64,000 nt of DNA from assembly GCA_964606765.1 (NCBI GenBank), contig CAZSIR010000002.1, forward strand, positions 1-64,000, written 5' to 3'. Of the stretch, positions 11,093 through 18,239 are shown piece after piece. The notes under the pieces were generated by a model. That model was not told where the DNA came from, ran no database searches, and saw nothing but the letters and a program-made list of their open reading frames with translations. This DNA comes from Ga0077527 sp964606765 (lineage in GTDB: Bacteria; Pseudomonadota; Gammaproteobacteria; Burkholderiales; SG8-41). Position 1 is the stretch's first letter. Each line of letters begins with the position of its first letter. The position numbers were made by a program, and so were the translations under genes.

Positions 11093-11328
11093 TGGGTTGC
11101 TCCTCCAGGATGATTGGCGGGAAACGCCGGATGCGTTCCCTGATGATTTATTGTTGTTGCAGAAAACGTTAACCCCATATCCACATAGTGTCAACTCGAT
11201 ATCAGCGATGCAATCAAAACCCTTCGCTGCAGCGGTCAGCGCAGTTGGCAACAAGATGCAACTTGGTTAGCCTAGTCAGGCAGGTCACATGATTGAATGT
11301 GCATGACAAACTTCAGGATTTTCCGGGC

Positions 11329-12246
11329 ATGACCAAAACAATAAATTCGATACTGATCTATGGCTACGGCGTGATGGGCCGCGGTGTGGCCAGCACTTTT
11401 GCCAAACACGGCATCGACACCACGGTGCGCAGCAGCCGCGCCGCATCGCTGAAGGATCTGCCGGCCGGCGTGAAGGCCGTCGACAAACTGCCGGCGACGC
11501 CGCCGGACCTGGTGCTGGAGCTGGTGCCGGAAGACGTCGCCACCAAGCAGGCGGTTTACCGGGAAATCGAAGCCGCGTGGCCGGGCGCGGATTACCTGAT
11601 TGCCACCGGTACTTCCGGACTGGACCTGGTCGAACTGGCCAAACCGCTGAAACACCCGGAACGTTTTCTTGGCCTGCACTATTTCATGCCCGCTGATCAG
11701 GCGCTGGTGGTGGAAGTGATGGCCGGACCGCAGACGCCGCCTGCGCTGGTGGATGTCGCGGCGGAGGCGCTGCGCCGCACCGGCAAGGAGCCGGTGGTGC
11801 TGTACAAACCCATCGTCGGATTTCTGGTGAACCGCCTGCAGCATGCGATCCTGCATGAGGCGTACTACCTGATTGAAAACGGCGTTGCCAGCGCCGCCGA
11901 CATCGACCACGCCGCGCGCCGCATGCTGGCGCCGCGCATGTGCATCACCGGCCTGATCGAGCAGAAGGACATCAGCGGCCTCGGCATCCACGCCGGTGCG
12001 CAGGCCTCCATCGTGCCCGAGCTGTTCCACAACGGCATTGCCAATCCGATGCTGCAATCCATGGTCAAGGACGGTGAAACCGGCGCCGCGGCGGGCAAGG
12101 GGTTTTATGACTGGGCGGGTTGTGATGTTGAAGCGGCGCGCAAACAGTCTTCGGCACAGCTGGCGAAACTGACGGCATTCCTTGACTCCGGCGTGACCAC
12201 GTACGCGCCGCGCACCCAACCCAAGCCGCGGGATCCGCGGCGTTGA
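11329..12246 (+). CDS. 3-hydroxyacyl-CoA dehydrogenase family protein
   Basis: Starting at ATG 11329, the 305-aa product opens with a Rossmann dinucleotide motif (GYGVMG, residues 12-17). The middle has LGLHYFMPADQ, matching the HxFxP segment that carries the catalytic His, and the C-terminal domain begins at KPIVGFLVNRLQHA with the conserved Asn. The family oxidises 3-hydroxyacyl-CoA or related beta-hydroxyacids with NAD+ (3-hydroxybutyryl-CoA, L-gulonate and carnitine dehydrogenases share the fold). A TTG 36 nt upstream is an alternative start. It is the first gene of a plus-strand run with azlC, azlD, enoyl-CoA hydratase and CoA transferase. Its stop overlaps the predicted azlC start. The substrate remains open. 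Confidence 0.85.
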   Translation: MTKTINSILIYGYGVMGRGVASTFAKHGIDTTVRSSRAASLKDLPAGVKAVDKLPATPPDLVLELVPEDVATKQAVYREIEAAWPGADYLIATGTSGLDLVELAKPLKHPERFLGLHYFMPADQALVVEVMAGPQTPPALVDVAAEALRRTGKEPVVLYKPIVGFLVNRLQHAILHEAYYLIENGVASAADIDHAARRMLAPRMCITGLIEQKDISGLGIHAGAQASIVPELFHNGIANPMLQSMVKDGETGAAAGKGFYDWAGCDVEAARKQSSAQLAKLTAFLDSGVTTYAPRTQPKPRDPRR

Positions 12247-12968
12247 CCGGTCCGCGCGTTCGCGCTGCGTTCCGCACCGGCGCGCGTGAAGCGCTAGGTG
12301 TGCCTGCCGCAGTGCTGGGCGCCGGATTCCTCGGTTATGGTTCGCTGGCGTCTGACGCCGGTTATTCCGTGTGGCTCACGCTGGCGGCCACTTTCGCCAT
12401 CTGGGCCCTGCCCGGACAATTGGTGCTGATGGAAATGCAGGCAGGGGGCGCAGCCGCGGCTGCCACCGTGCTGGCGGTATCGCTGAGCGCCGCGCGTTTT
12501 TTTCCGATGACGCTGACCCTGCTGCCGCTGATGCGCGACGGCAGCCGGCCGCGCCGCCTGTGGCAGTTCCTGCTGGCCGCGCAGCTGATATCGATGACCA
12601 CCTGGGCGGTGGCGATGCGCCGCTTCGGCGAAAGCGATCTTGGTAAAGCGGAATCCCGCTGGCAGTATTTCCTCGGCTTTTCCGCGGTGTGCATCGGATC
12701 GGCCGCAGTGTGCGCGACCATCGGCCAGCTGCTGATCGGCGCCTTGCCGCCGCTGGCGCGTTACGGCCTCGCGCTGCTGACGCCGCTGTATTTTTTCGTC
12801 ACGCTGGTCGGTGAAGCGCGCAACCGTTCCTCGATCACGGCACTGGTTTGCGGCGCGGCGACGGCGCTGGGGCTGCACGTGGTGGCGCCGGGCTGGAGCC
12901 TGCTCGGCGCCGGATTCATCGGCGGCACGGCCGCCTGGCTGTTGCAGCGACATGCACAACGCCGCTGA
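12243..12968 (+). CDS. azlC: AzlC-family branched-chain amino acid exporter, large subunit
   Basis: A 241-aa membrane protein, predicted to start at TTG 12243, which overlaps the preceding stop. It has several hydrophobic helices and AzlC-like blocks: GVPAAVLGAGFLGYGSLA near the N-terminus, WALPGQLVLMEM, and ARFFPMTLTLLPLMR. AzlC with AzlD forms an inner-membrane exporter of branched-chain amino acids and analogues. The next gene is the matching small subunit, overlapping by 17 nt, so the pair should be translated together. Its presence inside an acyl-CoA operon is unusual and may reflect export of a branched acid or amino acid produced by the pathway. A later GTG start (12300) is possible. 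Confidence 0.78.
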   Translation: MTGPRVRAAFRTGAREALGVPAAVLGAGFLGYGSLASDAGYSVWLTLAATFAIWALPGQLVLMEMQAGGAAAAATVLAVSLSAARFFPMTLTLLPLMRDGSRPRRLWQFLLAAQLISMTTWAVAMRRFGESDLGKAESRWQYFLGFSAVCIGSAAVCATIGQLLIGALPPLARYGLALLTPLYFFVTLVGEARNRSSITALVCGAATALGLHVVAPGWSLLGAGFIGGTAAWLLQRHAQRR

Positions 12969-13293
12969 ACTGTGGGGGCTGATGCTGGCCTGCGGCGCAG
13001 CGACCTGGCTGTGGCGCGGGCTTGGCGTATTGCTGTCGGGCCGGCTCAATCCGCACAGCGCATTGTTCGAATGGGTGTCCTGCGTGGCCTATGCGCTGGT
13101 TGCGGGACTGATCGCGCGCATCATCGTTGCGCCCTCGGGACTGCTGGCGCAGACCGCGCTGACGGATCGCCTGCTGGCCTGCGCGGTGGCTTTTGTCGCC
13201 TATCGCCTGGCCCGCCGCAACATGTTCGCCGGGCTGGTCAGCGGCGTCGCGTTTTTCATTGCGGCCGGCTATGTGCGGGGCGTCATCCATTAA
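12952..13293 (+). CDS. azlD: AzlD-family small membrane subunit
   Basis: This 113-aa protein is nearly all hydrophobic helices: an N-terminal segment with LMLACGAATWLWRGLG, two central helices rich in Ala/Val/Leu, and LARRNMFAGLVSGVAFF near the end. The length, topology and position directly after azlC identify AzlD. Its ATG lies inside the azlC coding sequence, giving a 17-nt overlap typical of subunits made in fixed ratio. It should sit in the inner membrane with AzlC. Confidence 0.75.
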   Translation: MHNAAELWGLMLACGAATWLWRGLGVLLSGRLNPHSALFEWVSCVAYALVAGLIARIIVAPSGLLAQTALTDRLLACAVAFVAYRLARRNMFAGLVSGVAFFIAAGYVRGVIH

Positions 13294-13302
13294 AATTGCG
13301 CC

Positions 13303-14088
13303 ATGAGCGGTGAAATTCTGCTGACGCGCGATGGCCCGGTGGCGACGGTCACGCTGTCCAACCCCCCGAAACTGAACGCACTGACCGTCGCGATGTGGCG
13401 CGAGCTGGCAGCCGTGATGCGACGGCTGTCCGACGAAGACGATCTGCGCTGCGCGGTGCTGCGCGGTGCAGGCACGGAAGCCTTTGCCGCCGGCGCCGAC
13501 ATTGCCGAATTCGCGACCGAACGCAACACTTTTGAGCAGGGCAAGGCCTATCACCGCGAACTGGTCTATGGCGCACTGCGTGCCGTCGGCGAATGCCGGC
13601 ATCCCACGGTGGCGATGATCCATGGCGCCTGCGCCGGCGGCGGCCTGGAACTGGCCTGCCAGTGCGATTTTCGTCTCGCCGGCCACAGCGCGCGTTTCGG
13701 CGTGCCGATCAACCGCCTCGGTTTCGCGATTGCCTACGATGAACTCGCTGCGCTGTTGCCATTGGTCGGGCGTGCGGTGGCACTGGAAATCCTCGTTGAA
13801 GGGCGCATGTGGACGGCGGCGGAAGCCGAAGCCAAGGGGCTGCTGACGCGTCTGGTGGAAGATGAAAAACTGGCTGCGGAGACCGCGGCGACGGTGCAGC
13901 GCATCTGCGCCGGCGCGCCGCTGGTGGCGCGCTGGCACAAACAGTTCATCCGCAGGCTGACGCCGCAGCCGGCGCCGCTGAGCGCAGCGGAAGTCGATGC
14001 CAACTTCGATTACTTCAATACCGAGGATTACCGCATCGGTTACGATGCCTTCATCCACAAGCAGAAGCCCCGTTTCACGGGGCGCTGA
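13303..14088 (+). CDS. Enoyl-CoA hydratase/isomerase family protein
   Basis: A 261-aa crotonase-fold protein. The oxyanion-hole segments are visible: FAAGADIAEF (about 65-74) and HGACAGGGLELACQCDF (from about 107), which carries the first catalytic Glu position (GGGLELA). The second catalytic Glu of true hydratases, usually in a PE(v/i)xLG segment, is not obvious: this protein reads FGVPINRLGF, so the activity may be isomerisation, hydrolysis or decarboxylation rather than hydration. It lies 9 nt after azlD and 41 nt before the CoA transferase in one orientation. No strong ribosome site is seen before the ATG. The pathway substrate is unknown. Confidence 0.85.
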   Translation: MSGEILLTRDGPVATVTLSNPPKLNALTVAMWRELAAVMRRLSDEDDLRCAVLRGAGTEAFAAGADIAEFATERNTFEQGKAYHRELVYGALRAVGECRHPTVAMIHGACAGGGLELACQCDFRLAGHSARFGVPINRLGFAIAYDELAALLPLVGRAVALEILVEGRMWTAAEAEAKGLLTRLVEDEKLAAETAATVQRICAGAPLVARWHKQFIRRLTPQPAPLSAAEVDANFDYFNTEDYRIGYDAFIHKQKPRFTGR

Positions 14089-14129
14089 ATTTTCTTTCTA
14101 CTTTCTCTTTTCACTTTTCAGGAATCATC

Positions 14130-15353
14130 ATGGCCGGACCCTTGTCGCATATCAAAGTACTGGATCTCTCACGCGTACTCGCGGGACCCTGGACCGCACA
14201 GAACCTCGCCGACCTCGGCGCTGAAGTCATCAAGGTGGAGCGTCCCGGCAAGGGCGATGATTCGCGCGGTTATGCCCCGCCATTCCTCAAAGACGAACAG
14301 GGTCGGGAGACGAAAGAGGGCGCCTATTTCTGCGCAGCGAACCGCGGCAAGAAATCGATCACGGTGAACCTGAGCAAGCCCGAGGGCCAGCAGCTGGTGC
14401 GCGAACTGGCGAAAGGCGTCGACGTGCTGGTGGAGAACTACAAGGTGGGTGATCTGGCCCGTTATGGGCTTGGCTATGACGAGCTTTCCAAACTGAATCC
14501 CGGCCTGATCTACTGCTCGGTCACGGGTTTCGGCCAGACCGGTCCGTACAAGGATCGTCCCGGTTACGATTTCATGGCACAGGGCATGGGCGGGCTGATG
14601 AGCATCACCGGCGAAGCCGACGGCCTGCCGGGCGGCGGTCCGCAGCGTGTCGGCATTCCGATCATCGACATGACCACCGGCATGTACGCCAGCATCGCGA
14701 TCTGTGCTGCGCTGGCCAACCGCGCGGTCACCGGCAAGGGGCAGTGGATTGATGTTGCGCTGCTCGACAGCTGCGTCGCCTTCCTCGCCAACCAGGCGAT
14801 GAACTACTTTGCCACCGGCGAGTCGCCGGCGCGCATCGGCAACGCGCATCCGAACATCGTGCCGTACCAGACTTTCAAGACCAGTGACGGCGCCATCATC
14901 CTCGCCTGCGGCAACGATAATCTGTTCAACAAGTTCTGTGACGCCGCCGGCTGCGCCGAGCTGCCGAAGGATGCACGATTCGCCACCAATGCCGAGCGCG
15001 TGAAAAACCGCGTCGAGATCACGCGTCTGCTCAATGAAGTGTTTGCAAAACGCACGACCAAGGAATGGGTCAAGCTGCTGGATGATGCGGGTGTGGCCAA
15101 CGGGCCGATCAACAGCATCAAGGAAGTGTTCGAGGAGCCGCAGGTGATTGCGCGCGGCTTGAAATTCGAGTTGCCGCACGCGGCCGCGGGGAAGGTATCC
15201 CTGGTCGCAAGCCCGATGCGGTTTTCCGGCACACCGCTGAAGCACGACATGCCGCCGCCCGTGGTGGGGCAGCACACCGACGAAATCCTGCGCAAGGTGC
15301 TCGGCAAAAACGACGCGGAAATCGCCGCATTGAAAGCGGCCGGCGCGGTTTAA
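14130..15353 (+). CDS. CaiB/BaiF family III CoA transferase
   Basis: The 407-aa length and N-terminal LDLSRVLAGPWTAQNLADLG are classic for formyl-CoA/carnitine-type CoA transferases. NRGKKSITVNLSKPEGQ, the GFGQTGPYKDRPGYD segment and IIDMTTGMYAS follow; Asp180 in that last block is the residue that forms the aspartyl-CoA anhydride in family III enzymes. It moves CoA between an acyl-CoA donor and a carboxylic acid in the cytoplasm, probably activating the acid that the 3-hydroxyacyl-CoA dehydrogenase and enoyl-CoA hydratase homologues of this operon process. AGGAA precedes the ATG. It is the last gene of the operon and converges on the TauE gene. Confidence 0.92.
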   Translation: MAGPLSHIKVLDLSRVLAGPWTAQNLADLGAEVIKVERPGKGDDSRGYAPPFLKDEQGRETKEGAYFCAANRGKKSITVNLSKPEGQQLVRELAKGVDVLVENYKVGDLARYGLGYDELSKLNPGLIYCSVTGFGQTGPYKDRPGYDFMAQGMGGLMSITGEADGLPGGGPQRVGIPIIDMTTGMYASIAICAALANRAVTGKGQWIDVALLDSCVAFLANQAMNYFATGESPARIGNAHPNIVPYQTFKTSDGAIILACGNDNLFNKFCDAAGCAELPKDARFATNAERVKNRVEITRLLNEVFAKRTTKEWVKLLDDAGVANGPINSIKEVFEEPQVIARGLKFELPHAAAGKVSLVASPMRFSGTPLKHDMPPPVVGQHTDEILRKVLGKNDAEIAALKAAGAV

Positions 15354-15374
15354 GCCGGGCGTCGTCCGGAGCGC

Positions 15375-16172
15375 CTAAAAAAAGCTGACCAGCATTTTTG
15401 TCGCCAGCAGAAACAGCAGCAGGGCAAAGATTTTTTTCAGCGTGGCGCCGGGCGTGCGGTGGGCCAGTTTTGCGCCGACCGGCGCCAGCAGCATGCTGGC
15501 GATGACGATGCCGGCGAGCCCGGGCAGGTAGACAAACCCCAGGCTGTATTCCGGAATGTCCGGCTGACCCAGCCCGGTGACGACATAGCCGGCGGTGCCG
15601 GCTGCGGCCAGCGGCCAGCCGATGGCGGCCGCCGTGCCGATGGCCTCATGGATGCGGATGCCGCGTTTTGCCAGATAGGCGACCACCAGCGCCGCGCCGC
15701 CGGTGGCGGTGAGGCTGGATATGACGCCGATCATGCCGGCGCGCAGGTTCATGCCGATCACCGACAGCGGGGCCGCACCTGGCTGCGGTTTTTTGCCGAA
15801 CAGCATCTGCGCCGAAATATAGTAGATCAGCAGTGTGAACACCACGGTCAGCAGCCGCACGTCGAGCACGCTGGCCAGCAGCGCGCCGCCGAAAGTACCG
15901 ACGACAATGCCCGGCGCCATCTGTTTCACCATGTCCCAGTTCACGGCACGGTGCAGGTGATGCGCGCGCACGCTGGATACCGAAGTGAAGAGTATGGTCG
16001 CCATCGAGGTGCCCAGCGCGAGGTGCACGACCTGGTTCGCGGCAAAACCCTTGGCGGCATAGACAAAGGCCAGCACCGGCACCATCGCCGCGCCGCCGCC
16101 GATGCCCAGCAGTCCGGCAAAAAAACCGACAAAGGCGCCGAGGGCGAGGTAGGCCCACCACCATTCAAACAT
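15375..16172 (-). CDS. TauE/SafE-family sulfite/organosulfonate exporter-like membrane protein
   Basis: A 265-aa multi-pass membrane protein opening with a helix containing LGAFVGFFAGLLGIGGGAAMV; the G-L-L-G-I-G-G-G block is the family hallmark. A second, related block occurs past the middle (MIGVISSLTATGGAALVV), reflecting the internal duplication of TauE. About eight hydrophobic helices are visible. Members export sulfite, sulfoacetate or similar anions, but most are uncharacterised. It follows the EVE gene by 18 nt on the same strand and is probably co-transcribed. This arrangement near zapA and 6S RNA is one I recall as common in betaproteobacteria. Confidence 0.85.
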   Translation of the reverse strand: MFEWWWAYLALGAFVGFFAGLLGIGGGAAMVPVLAFVYAAKGFAANQVVHLALGTSMATILFTSVSSVRAHHLHRAVNWDMVKQMAPGIVVGTFGGALLASVLDVRLLTVVFTLLIYYISAQMLFGKKPQPGAAPLSVIGMNLRAGMIGVISSLTATGGAALVVAYLAKRGIRIHEAIGTAAAIGWPLAAAGTAGYVVTGLGQPDIPEYSLGFVYLPGLAGIVIASMLLAPVGAKLAHRTPGATLKKIFALLLFLLATKMLVSFF

Positions 16173-16190
16173 GAGGATCAGGCATCCCGG

Positions 16191-16643
16191 CTATTTCAGC
16201 AGGCCGAGGATGTACTTCCATTCATCGGGGTCGACCGGGGTGATCGACAGCCGGTTGCCTTTGGCCAGCAGGCGCATTTTGGCCAGGGCCTTGTGTCCGC
16301 GGAGGGCGGTCAGGGTCACCGGCTTTGTTTTTTTGACAAAGCGGAAATCGACGTGCAGCCAGCGCGGATTGTCGGGCGTCGCCTTGTCGTCGAAATATTT
16401 GCTCTTGCGGTCGAACTGCGTGGCGTCGGGGTAGGCCGTTTTGCCGACTTCGGCGATGCCGACGATGGCCGGTTCTTCGCAGTTGGAGTGATAGAAAAAC
16501 GCCTGGTCGCCGGGTTTCATCTGGTCGCGCATGAAATTGCGCGCCTGGTAATTGCGGATGCCGGTCCAGGGCGTGGTTTTGTCGCGGGCGAGGTCATCGA
16601 TGCTGTAGGCATCGGGTTCGGATTTGATCAGCCAGTAGCGCAT
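16191..16643 (-). CDS. EVE-domain protein
   Basis: Taking the ATG of MRYWLIKSEPDAYSID as start, the protein is 150 aa and consists of one EVE (PUA/YTH-like) domain. Visible features are the MRYWLIKSEP N-terminus, TPWTGIRNYQARNFMRD, GDQAFFYHSN, and WLHVDFRFV in the second half, all standard for the family. EVE proteins have an aromatic pocket that binds modified bases, and some are linked to modified-DNA restriction or RNA binding; solitary housekeeping copies like this one have no settled role. A TTG-type extension of six residues is possible. It is upstream of the TauE gene on the same strand. Confidence 0.9.
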   Translation of the reverse strand: MRYWLIKSEPDAYSIDDLARDKTTPWTGIRNYQARNFMRDQMKPGDQAFFYHSNCEEPAIVGIAEVGKTAYPDATQFDRKSKYFDDKATPDNPRWLHVDFRFVKKTKPVTLTALRGHKALAKMRLLAKGNRLSITPVDPDEWKYILGLLK

Positions 16644-16670
16644 GTTTTTGTGAAGGAGCACGAAAAAGCG

Positions 16671-16806
16671 TTAGCCACAGAGGGCACAGAGTTCACGGAG
16701 AAAATCGGGACGCGATGCATTTTCACATGCATTGACGCCAATAAGTGAGGCAGGCACGGGCAACTCTTGAGACCCCTCTGTGTTCTCTGTGACCTCTGTG
16801 GCTGAA
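16671..16806. repeat. Imperfect long inverted repeat of the CACAGAGG type
   Basis: The left arm (16671-16700, containing AGCCACAGAGGGCACAGAG) and the right arm (16775-16806, reverse complement containing AGCCACAGAGGTCACAGAG) match at most positions. They enclose about 75 bp. The element lies between the EVE gene and the 6S RNA terminator, where a non-autonomous repeat could insert harmlessly. Similar CACAGAGG-rich palindromes are scattered in many environmental proteobacterial genomes. Confidence 0.6.
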
Positions 16807-16837
16807 GTTGTTGTTTGGTTGTTTGTCGCGCACAAAA

Positions 16838-16858
16838 AAAATGCGGCTGTGCCGCATC
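16838..16858 (-). terminator. Rho-independent terminator downstream of 6S RNA
   Basis: ATGCGGC (16841-16847) and GCCGCAT (16851-16857) form a perfect stem with a 3-nt loop. On the minus strand it is followed by TTTTTTT (complement of 16834-16840). It would end transcripts from zapB-like/zapA/6S. Confidence 0.78.
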
Positions 16859-16869
16859 AGGCCCTGATG

Positions 16870-17050
16870 GGGTCCCCCGCATGTGCCGTCGCAGACCAGC
16901 ATCCTGAACCTGAGGTTCAAGGCGGCCACCTTCCGAGTTTCTTCAGGCGCATCCGACGTGGGATGTGCACACCGAAACTGCTGTGGTCGGCGACCAAAGC
17001 GATGTTATTGGCTCAAAGAGTATATGGCCCGGACAAACACCGCAGGGGAA
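16870..17050 (-). ncRNA. ssrS: 6S RNA
   Basis: On the minus strand the ends CCCCTGCGGTGT and ACATGCGGGGG pair to form the closing stem. The 3' half carries CCTTGAACCTCAGGTTC and then CTGCGACGGCAC, both closely resembling the conserved 3' region of E. coli 6S (CCTTGAACC...GGTTCAAGG and CTGCGGCGGCAT). The length of about 180 nt and the position immediately downstream of zapA are the standard ssrS context. 6S RNA mimics an open promoter and sequesters sigma-70 RNA polymerase in stationary phase. The exact ends are estimates. Confidence 0.85.
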
Positions 17051-17121
17051 ACGTTGCACGACTCAGGATCAGGAGAATCCGGCGGAAAAGCGCGGCAGAA
17101 CACCACAGCAAAAAACCACAA

Positions 17122-17433
17122 CTAGAACAGCTTTGCCTGCTCCGCCATCGCCTGATCGATGGTCGTTTCCATGCGCTGGATTCTACGCTTGGTTTCCGCG
17201 ATGTCAAAGTTGCCGCCGACTTTCATCGAGAGAAATTCGTGGGTGATGTTGAGCGCCGCCATGATGGCGACGCGCTCGAGGCCGATGACTTTGCCGCGAT
17301 CACGGATTTCCTGCATTTTTGCGTTCAGGTACTCAACGGCTTCGAGCAGACCTTTCTGCTCATGCTCCGCACAAGCGACGCGAAATTCGCGCCCCATGAT
17401 GTTGATCTGCAAACCCTTTGGGTCGGCGCTCAT
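17122..17433 (-). CDS. zapA: Cell division protein ZapA
   Basis: A 103-aa protein with the ZapA pattern: an N-terminal beta segment LQINIMGREFRVAC, then EHEQKGLLEAVEYLNAKM, RDRGKVIGLERVAIMAALNI and a C-terminal coiled coil (KRRIQRMETTIDQAM). ZapA tetramers bundle FtsZ protofilaments at the division ring. The start overlaps the stop of the preceding coiled-coil gene by 4 nt, so the two are translationally coupled. The neighbouring 6S RNA downstream supports the assignment. Confidence 0.93.
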   Translation of the reverse strand: MSADPKGLQINIMGREFRVACAEHEQKGLLEAVEYLNAKMQEIRDRGKVIGLERVAIMAALNITHEFLSMKVGGNFDIAETKRRIQRMETTIDQAMAEQAKLF

Positions 17434-17630
17434 GTTTCCTCAGCGGGGATCTGCCGGACGATCTGCTCCAGCCGGTCGCTGGCGGCAGTGATTTTTTCTT
17501 CGAGCTGCTTGTTGCGATGGAGGGTCGAAGCCAGTTCCTGGCGCAGTCGCTGCGTATCGTCGCGCAGGCGCTGGTTGATCTCGACAAATTGCGCGAGTTT
17601 GTCCTCCAGTGCCTTGAGTTCGGCTTCCAT
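17430..17630 (-). CDS. ZapB-like small coiled-coil protein
   Basis: A 66-aa protein starting MEAELKALEDKLAQFVEIN and made almost wholly of heptad-type helix with many Glu, Leu, Arg and Gln. Small coiled-coil proteins of this kind regularly precede zapA in betaproteobacteria and are annotated as TIGR02449 or ZapB-like; a division role is inferred from context. A possible TTG start 36 nt upstream lies inside the predicted -35 box, so I prefer the ATG at 17630. With that start the mRNA would have little or no leader. Confidence 0.75.
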   Translation of the reverse strand: MEAELKALEDKLAQFVEINQRLRDDTQRLRQELASTLHRNKQLEEKITAASDRLEQIVRQIPAEET

Positions 17631-17636
17631 GCGCGC

Positions 17637-17666
17637 ACTATAGTGGGGAAAATCCTGAAGGGTCAA
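17637..17666 (-). promoter_or_regulatory. Predicted promoter of the zapB-like/zapA/6S unit
   Basis: On the minus strand TTGACC (17661-17666), an 18-nt spacer and TATAGT (17637-17642) form a good sigma-70 promoter. The start point would fall at or within a few bases of the ATG at 17630. Confidence 0.6.
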
Positions 17667-17893
17667 CAGTTAACGGGGGGTTTTGAAAGTAACTTGAGAC
17701 ATTCGGTGGTAAATCGGCAACGCCGGAGCAGAAGACCGCATTGGTGTTTGCTTGCGCTCCCCGGCCAACCTGATAACCATTTGTTTTTATTCAATAAATA
17801 ACTTGCTGCGGAGGCCGATTATTCGCCCGGCATACGCTACAATCCGCCCTGTCCAGGACGGCCGCGACCGCAAGCGGATGGTTCTGGACGCGT

Positions 17894-18090
17894 TTCAGGT
17901 GCCGGCTTTCCTTCGGGAAAGCTGGTTAAACGGGAAACAGGTGCGGTTTCATCACCCAAGCCTGTGCTGCCCCCGCAACGGTAAGCGATCGGCATCCAGA
18001 ACAGCGGATGCGCTGCCTGTCAGCAGCCACTGTGTCGAAGCGGACATGGGAAGGCGACATTGCAGATTCGTGAGCCCGGAGACCGGCCTG
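17894..18090 (+). ncRNA. Cobalamin (AdoCbl-type) riboswitch
   Basis: The leader of the TonB-receptor gene contains the conserved landmarks in order: TTTCAGGTGCCGGC at the 5' end, GAAACAGGTGCGG, the B12-box-like GCTGCCCCCGCAACGGTAA (from 17967), CCACTGTG (18027-18034), GGGAAGGCG (18048-18056) and GTGAGCCCGGAGACCGGCC (from 18070). This is the consensus of the cobalamin riboswitch. Cobalamin binding should lower expression of the receptor about 150 nt downstream. Confidence 0.93.
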
Positions 18091-18204
18091 TCACGTCGTC
18101 AGGAACAGTCGCGCAGGGCGGCCAACCGGATATGCACGTCATGTTCATGACGGGCGCACTTCCTACCGGTCTGCTCTCACGGCGATTCCTTTGTGTGGCA
18201 CACA

Positions 18205-18232
18205 GCGTGCGGCGGGCACGCGCAATCAAGGA
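18205..18232 (+). promoter_or_regulatory. Hairpin near the ribosome site of the btuB-like gene, possible expression platform
   Basis: GCGTGC (18205-18210) and GCACGC (18216-18221) form a GC-rich hairpin ending 6 nt before the AAGGA ribosome site (18228-18232). There is no U-run after it, so translational rather than transcriptional control is more likely. Confidence 0.45.
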
Positions 18233-18239
18233 AATCAGC

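Noticed and set aside
11166..11194. TTGACA on the minus strand upstream of the third Bug gene as its promoter
   Set aside because: The matching -10 (TAACGT) is too poor to call with confidence.
12916..14058. Minus-strand open frame of 380 codons across azlD and the crotonase gene
   Set aside because: It is antisense to two well-supported genes with family motifs.
15354..15374. Possible bidirectional terminator between the CoA transferase and TauE genes
   Set aside because: The short CCGG-type stem is weak, and the adjacent A-run belongs to the TauE coding end.
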